A DNA stretch of 64,000 nt from positions 248,001 through 312,000 of the forward strand of contig NZ_PNFB01000001.1 in assembly GCF_003347015.1 (NCBI RefSeq). Direction: 5' to 3'. The notes under the pieces are model-generated. The model saw nothing but the letters and a program-made list of their open reading frames with translations. It had not been told where the DNA came from and ran no database searches. The stretch is from Brachybacterium sp. YJGR34. GTDB taxonomy: Bacteria; Actinomycetota; Actinomycetes; Actinomycetales; Dermabacteraceae. This document shows positions 60,620 to 64,000 of this stretch, piece after piece. The stretch's first letter is position 1; each line of letters opens with the position of its first letter. The position numbers and the translations under genes are program-made.

Positions 60620-61380
60620 CCGAGGATCGCGACGTCGCTGCCCGGGTCCAGGCGGTAGCCGGCGCCGCGGACGGTCGAGATGAGGCGGCGGTAGCGGCCC
60701 AGCTTGGTCCGCACCCGGCGCACGTGCACGTCGACGGTGCGCTCGCCGGTGTCCTCGGGCGCCTCGGCCCACACCGTCTCCATGAGATCCGTGCGCGAGA
60801 GGGTGCGACGCGAGTTGCCGGCCAGCTGGGCGAGCAGCTCGAACTCCTTGTAGGTGAAGTCCACATCCTGTCCGTCGATGCGCACGCGGCGCCCGAACAG
60901 GTCGATCACCAGGCTGTCCTCCGGGGCGGAGGAGGGGCTGGAGGGGCTGACCGCGGTCGCCTGGAGGGCGCGGCGGCGAGCCGCCTCGGCGTCCCGGCGC
61001 GCCGGCGAGTTCGGGGAGACGACTCCGCCCCGGCGCGGGCGCAGCGGGCTCACCGCGGCGGCGCCCTGGGTGCGCGGGGGCAGCGTGCGGGACCCCGGGC
61101 GGGCGGTGCTCGCGAAGGCGCTGGGGCTGTTGACCGAGACGGTCGTGCGCCCGTCGCGGGCGGCGACCAGGCGGGTGGCGTGGGTGCGCAGCTCGTCGGC
61201 GACCAAGGCGGCCTCGACGTCCCCGGTGCCGGCGGGGAGGGTGACGGACACGGTGACGGTGACGGCGTCGTCCGCGACCCGGGGGCGGGGTCGGGGCGCA
61301 GCGCCTCCCACCCGGTACAGCGGGCGGGCGGGGGTGTGATCGGCGTGGGGGGCGGTGGGGCGATCCAGGGCGATGGTCAT
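60616..61380 (-). CDS. Orphan winged-helix (OmpR/PhoB-type) DNA-binding protein
   Basis: 254 residues. The C-terminal ~100 residues are a Trans_reg_C domain: IDGQDVDFTYKEFELLAQLAGNSRRTLSRTDLMETVW and RTVDVHVRRVRTKLGRYRRLISTVRGAGYRL. There is no receiver domain. The N-terminal part has a predicted beta-rich stretch (TVTVSVTLPAGTGDVEAALVADEL) and a Pro/Arg/Ser-rich linker. It may be controlled by partner binding or abundance, not phosphorylation. No histidine kinase is adjacent. Ends within a 38-bp repeat. Confidence 0.85.
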   Translation of the reverse strand: MTIALDRPTAPHADHTPARPLYRVGGAAPRPRPRVADDAVTVTVSVTLPAGTGDVEAALVADELRTHATRLVAARDGRTTVSVNSPSAFASTARPGSRTLPPRTQGAAAVSPLRPRRGGVVSPNSPARRDAEAARRRALQATAVSPSSPSSAPEDSLVIDLFGRRVRIDGQDVDFTYKEFELLAQLAGNSRRTLSRTDLMETVWAEAPEDTGERTVDVHVRRVRTKLGRYRRLISTVRGAGYRLDPGSDVAILG

Positions 61381-61521
61381 GATGCGAGTTCTCCGAGGGG
61401 CGGCGCGTTCTGCGCGGCGGCTGGTGGACCCGGGATCCCTGGGAGATCGACGCCGTGCGGCGGATCGTTCAGGGGTGTGCTCCCGGTAGCACCTGGAGCC
61501 CGCGCCTTCCGGCCGGCTCCT

Positions 61522-61568
61522 GTCAGCCGACCTCGGTGGAGTCGTGAGCGCTCAGAGGCTCGGCTGAC
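61522..61568 (+). other. Hairpin upstream of the small ORF
   Basis: GTCAGCCGA (61522-61530) pairs with TCGGCTGAC (61560-61568) around a 29-base interior. It lies 24 bases before the ATG at 61592. The rest of 61381-61591 shows nothing else I can support. Confidence 0.35.
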
Positions 61569-61591
61569 GATGCATCATCGGCATCATCATC

Positions 61592-61720
61592 ATGGACATC
61601 ATCGAGCACATCACGGAGCGGAGCACCCGGCGGGTGCTCTGGCTGCGCGTGGCGATCGACGTCATGGCCGAGATCCTGCCCTGCCGCGCCCCGCGGGACA
61701 AGAGCGGGTTCGCATTCTGA
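61592..61720 (+). CDS. Candidate 42-residue small protein
   Basis: Reads MDIIEHITERSTRRVLWLRV, then AIDVMAEILPCRAPRDKSGFAF. Nearly every codon ends in G or C, like the real genes here, while the competing His-rich frame over the same bases uses T/A-ending codons and is unlikely. It is probably an amphipathic helix with a basic middle. No ribosome site is visible, and the start could be elsewhere. Function unknown. Confidence 0.4.
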   Translation: MDIIEHITERSTRRVLWLRVAIDVMAEILPCRAPRDKSGFAF

Positions 61721-61841
61721 GACGTGCGGGGCTGTCCGTGCAGGTCACAGCGATCCGGCAGGGGTTCGAGCCACATCGTGCCCGTCATCCGGCGCGGTGA
61801 GCGCCATCTCGTCGGCCCGACCGGGTGATGCCGTCCTGCCC

Positions 61842-61879
61842 GATCTCCTGCCGCTCGCGCCCCGCAGCGCGTCGATCAG
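61842..61879. repeat. 38-bp repeat, copy 2 (adjacent to the 3' end of upp)
   Basis: The partner of 60582-60619 with four mismatches. It lies five bases from the upp stop codon. Each copy marks the 3' end of a minus-strand gene. Confidence 0.7.
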
Positions 61880-61883
61880 ATGA

Positions 61884-62522
61884 TCAGTCGACGACGCCGA
61901 AGAGCCGATCGCCGGCGTCTCCGAGGCCCGGAACGATGTAGCCCTTCTCGTTGAGCTTCTCGTCGACCGCGGCGGTGACGACGGTGAGGTCGATCGCCGC
62001 GTCGATCTGCTCCTCCAGGGCCTTCAGGCCCTCGGGTGCGCACAGCAGCGTCACGCAGGTGATGTCCCGGGCGCCGCGCTCGTGCAGGTACTCGACGGAG
62101 GCGATGAGGGTGTGCCCGGTGGCCAGCATCGGGTCCAGCACGAAGCACTGGCGGCCCGAGAGGTCGTCGGGCAGGCGGTTGGCGTAGGTGGTGACCTCGA
62201 GGGTCTCGTCGTTGCGGACCATGCCCAGGAAGCCCACCTCGGCGGTGGGCAGCAGCCGGGTGAGCCCGTCGAGCATCCCGAGACCGGCGCGCAGGATCGG
62301 CACCACGAGCGGCGCGGGCTTGGTCAGGCGCGTGCCGGTCATCGTGGTCACCGGGGTGTCGATCTGCACCGGGGCGACGGCGACGTTGCGGGTGGCCTCG
62401 TAGGCCAGGAGGGTCACCAGCTCGTCGGCGAGCTGGCGGAACACCGAGGAATGGGTGGCGCTGTTGCGCAGCACCGTCAGCTTGTGGGCCACGAGGGGGT
62501 GATCGATCTCCAGGACGCGCAT
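61884..62522 (-). CDS. upp: Uracil phosphoribosyltransferase
   Basis: 212 residues, the normal size. Motifs: [13 protein letters not shown] at the start, [15 protein letters not shown], the PRPP loop [15 protein letters not shown], and the uracil-binding end [18 protein letters not shown]. It makes UMP from uracil and PRPP in the salvage pathway. On the minus strand TAGATT (62534-62529) ends six bases before the ATG, so the transcript is probably leaderless. Divergent from tadA, a common actinobacterial pairing. Confidence 0.97.
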   Translation of the reverse strand: MRVLEIDHPLVAHKLTVLRNSATHSSVFRQLADELVTLLAYEATRNVAVAPVQIDTPVTTMTGTRLTKPAPLVVPILRAGLGMLDGLTRLLPTAEVGFLGMVRNDETLEVTTYANRLPDDLSGRQCFVLDPMLATGHTLIASVEYLHERGARDITCVTLLCAPEGLKALEEQIDAAIDLTVVTAAVDEKLNEKGYIVPGLGDAGDRLFGVVD

Positions 62523-62697
62523 GGGGCGAATCTACCGGACGCCACCGGTGCGCCCGGTCGCGCAGGGGGTGCCCGGTCCCGTGAGTTCCGTGAGATCGAG
62601 CAAGATCCGTCCAGAGCGCCCTGCCCGGAGGTGCCGACGGCGGCCTGCTCGAGGCGCGTCGCGCCGTGCTCGGCGAGAGGCTCCGAGCGGAGCGGGC

Positions 62698-62703
62698 GAG
62701 AAT
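62698..62703 (+). promoter_or_regulatory. -10 element GAGAAT for leaderless tadA
   Basis: GAGAAT ends six bases before the ATG at 62710. No ribosome site is seen. Confidence 0.4.
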
Positions 62704-62709
62704 GGGCCC

Positions 62710-63183
62710 ATGACCCACCCCCTCACCGACGACGCGCTGATGGGCCTCGCGCTCGAGCAGGCCCGCGCCGCCGCGGACCGCGATCCCGCCGACGTCCCGA
62801 TCGGCGCCGTGGTCCTCGCCGCCGACGGACAGGTGCTGGCCGCGGCCGGGAACCGCCGGGAGGTCGACGAGGACCCCACCGCCCACGCCGAGATCCTCGC
62901 CCTGCGCGAGGCCGCCCGCGTCACCGGCCGGTGGAACCTCTCGGGCGTGACGCTCGCGGTCACGCTCGAGCCGTGCACCATGTGCGCCGGGGCGATCGTC
63001 CTGGCCCGGGTGCAGCGGCTGGTCGTCGGCGCCGCCGACCCCAAGGCCGGCGCCGCCGGCTCCCTCTACGACCTGGTCCGCGAGCCGCGGCTGAACCATC
63101 GCGTGCAGCTCACCACCGGGGTGCGCGCCCCGGAGTGCGGTGACCTCCTGCGGGAGTTCTTCCGCGCCCGCCGGCGGCGCTGA
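62710..63183 (+). CDS. tadA: tRNA-specific adenosine deaminase
   Basis: 157 residues. Zinc deaminase motifs TAHAEILALREAA and LEPCTMCAGAIVLARV are present, with the C-terminal VQLTTGVRAPECGDLLREFF. It converts A34 to inosine in tRNA-Arg(ACG). The ATG at 62710 fits a leaderless start and family length. Confidence 0.95.
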   Translation: MTHPLTDDALMGLALEQARAAADRDPADVPIGAVVLAADGQVLAAAGNRREVDEDPTAHAEILALREAARVTGRWNLSGVTLAVTLEPCTMCAGAIVLARVQRLVVGAADPKAGAAGSLYDLVREPRLNHRVQLTTGVRAPECGDLLREFFRARRRR

Positions 63184-63267
63184 GGCCGTCCGCTCCGCGG
63201 GCGCGGCCGGTGGTGCGGTGCCGCTCTGCCTACAGTGGTGGGTCTGCCCGAACCCGAGGAGTTGCCC

Positions 63268-64000
63268 ATGAACGCCGCTGCGCCCCCTCCGGCGCCCGCC
63301 GAGCAGGCGGCCGTCGTCGCCGAGGACGTCTCGAAGGTCTTCTTCGCCGGGGGCGAGGCCGTCTGGGCCCTCGAGGACTTCTCGCTGACCCTCGAGCCGG
63401 GCTCCTTCACCTGCATCGTGGGCCCCTCGGGCTGCGGGAAGTCCACCTTCCTGCGGATCCTCGGGGGGCTCGAGGAGCGCACCGTGGGCACCGTCTCCCT
63501 CACCGACGACGGGCAGCGGATCCCCGCCGCCTTCGTCTTCCAGGAGCACGGGGTCTTCCCCTGGATGACCGTGCTGGACAACGTCGCCTTCGGGCTGCGG
63601 ATGAGCGGCGCCGGGAAGGCCGAGCGCGAGGCCACCGCGCGCGACTGGCTGGCCCGCGTGCGCCTGACCGATTTCGCGGGCTCCTACCCCCATCAGCTCT
63701 CCGGCGGCATGCGCCAGCGCGTCGCGATCGCCCGCGCCTTCGCGACCGGCTCGCCGGTGCTGCTCATGGACGAGCCGCTGGGGGCGCTGGACGCCCAGAC
63801 CCGCATGCTCATGCAGGAGGAGCTCATCGCCCTGTGGGAGCAGGAGCGCAAGACGGTCCTCATGGTCACCCACGACATCGACGAGGCGATCCTGCTCAGC
63901 GACCGGGTGATCGTCATGTCCGGCCGGCCCGGCACCCTGCGGGAGGACATCACCGTCCCCTTCGAGCGCCCCCGCTCCTTCGACATCGAGCGCAGCCCCG
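63268..64000 (+). CDS. ABC transporter ATP-binding protein, nitrate/sulfonate/taurine type (partial)
   Basis: 244 codons are present and the gene runs off the right edge. Walker A GPSGCGKSTFLRILGG, Q-loop VFQEHGVFPWMTVLDNVAFGL, signature LSGGMRQRVAIARAF, Walker B VLLMDEPLGALDAQTR and H-loop MVTHDIDEA are all intact. FQEHGVFPWMTV and the C-terminal segment with ERPRSFDIERSP are typical of the NitT/TauT (SsuB, TauB) group. Permease and binding-protein genes should follow. GAGGAG precedes the ATG; a -10-like TACAGT is at 63231-63236. Confidence 0.93.
   Translation, partial: MNAAAPPPAPAEQAAVVAEDVSKVFFAGGEAVWALEDFSLTLEPGSFTCIVGPSGCGKSTFLRILGGLEERTVGTVSLTDDGQRIPAAFVFQEHGVFPWMTVLDNVAFGLRMSGAGKAEREATARDWLARVRLTDFAGSYPHQLSGGMRQRVAIARAFATGSPVLLMDEPLGALDAQTRMLMQEELIALWEQERKTVLMVTHDIDEAILLSDRVIVMSGRPGTLREDITVPFERPRSFDIERSP

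Noticed and set aside
61745-61790. GGTTCGAG resembling a tRNA T-loop
   Set aside because: The flanking bases do not pair into a T-arm and no acceptor stem or anticodon arm can be drawn.
61569-61800. His-rich frame starting MHHRHHHHGHH
   Set aside because: Its codons end in T or A over the CAT-rich part, unlike local genes; the frame from 61592 fits the codon bias better.

Overview
The window is GC-rich throughout, codons end almost always in G or C, and genes are packed with many ATGA or GTGA stop/start overlaps. Cobalamin-independent MetE, a 6C-type small RNA, a DUF485/ActP pair, a DinB/mycothiol-type enzyme, a WYL regulator and many TANNNT-N6/7-start (leaderless) promoters point to an actinobacterium. 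The gene set fits Micrococcales, for example the Dermabacteraceae (Brachybacterium and relatives), but the family is an inference. No ribosomal RNA, tRNA, insertion sequence, prophage or CRISPR array was seen.

Layout. (1) 1-14076: an exopolysaccharide/cell-surface glycan locus in divergent blocks: the end of a CapD-type epimerase, a DegT aminotransferase, a DUF6875-like protein, two tandem CapK/PaaK-like adenylate-forming enzymes, a sugar transferase with an extra C-terminal domain, an ATP-grasp protein, a flippase, a GT4 glycosyltransferase, a Wzy-like polymerase, a Wzz/BY-kinase, a low-molecular-weight tyrosine phosphatase and a second Wzy/ligase-like membrane protein. (2) 14159-20020: metF-metE closed by a strong hairpin, then tdh-kbl (threonine to glycine). 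(3) 20014-26230: a MATE exporter, an RND permease and a lone GT4 enzyme. (4) 26346-29834: a two-component system, a 22-bp perfect palindrome, a small secreted Ser/Gly/Asp-rich protein and three 94-bp tandem repeats. (5) 29835-34610: an unusual minus-strand gene set: a desaturase-type ferritin-like protein that keeps all iron ligands, an adjacent relative that has lost most of them, a P-loop protein, and an ABC exporter subunit whose nucleotide-binding domain has lost Walker A, the Walker B glutamate and the H-loop. (6) 34748-41446: a helical-repeat protein, small enzymes, DoxX, dnaB, and a divergent SDR/WYL-regulator pair with a perfect operator-like inverted repeat. (7) 41586-48449: DUF485-ActP, a DUF421 protein, an NCS2 permease fused to a UraD-like domain, an MFS carrier and an esterase. 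(8) 48521-59937: an unrecognised protein, an alkaline-phosphatase-superfamily protein, a Ser/Thr kinase, a class C beta-lactamase-like hydrolase, a SWIM/SNF2 helicase pair, and a MinD-like ATPase divergent from a PP2C phosphatase. (9) 59938-64000: a 6C RNA candidate, hairpins, an orphan winged-helix regulator, a 42-codon small ORF, upp, tadA and the start of a nitrate/taurine-type ABC ATPase.

Working together: in region 1 the sugar transferase would start the repeat unit on the lipid carrier, glycosyltransferases extend it, the flippase exports it, a Wzy-like protein polymerises it, and the BY-kinase/phosphatase pair sets chain length; the CapK-like, DegT and ATP-grasp enzymes look like decoration chemistry. 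The best candidates for something undescribed are region 5 and the tandem 94-bp repeats next to it.

Gene-poor stretches over 300 bases: 29359-29834 (tandem repeats), 59938-60615 (6C RNA and hairpins), 61381-61883 (hairpin, small ORF, repeat copy).
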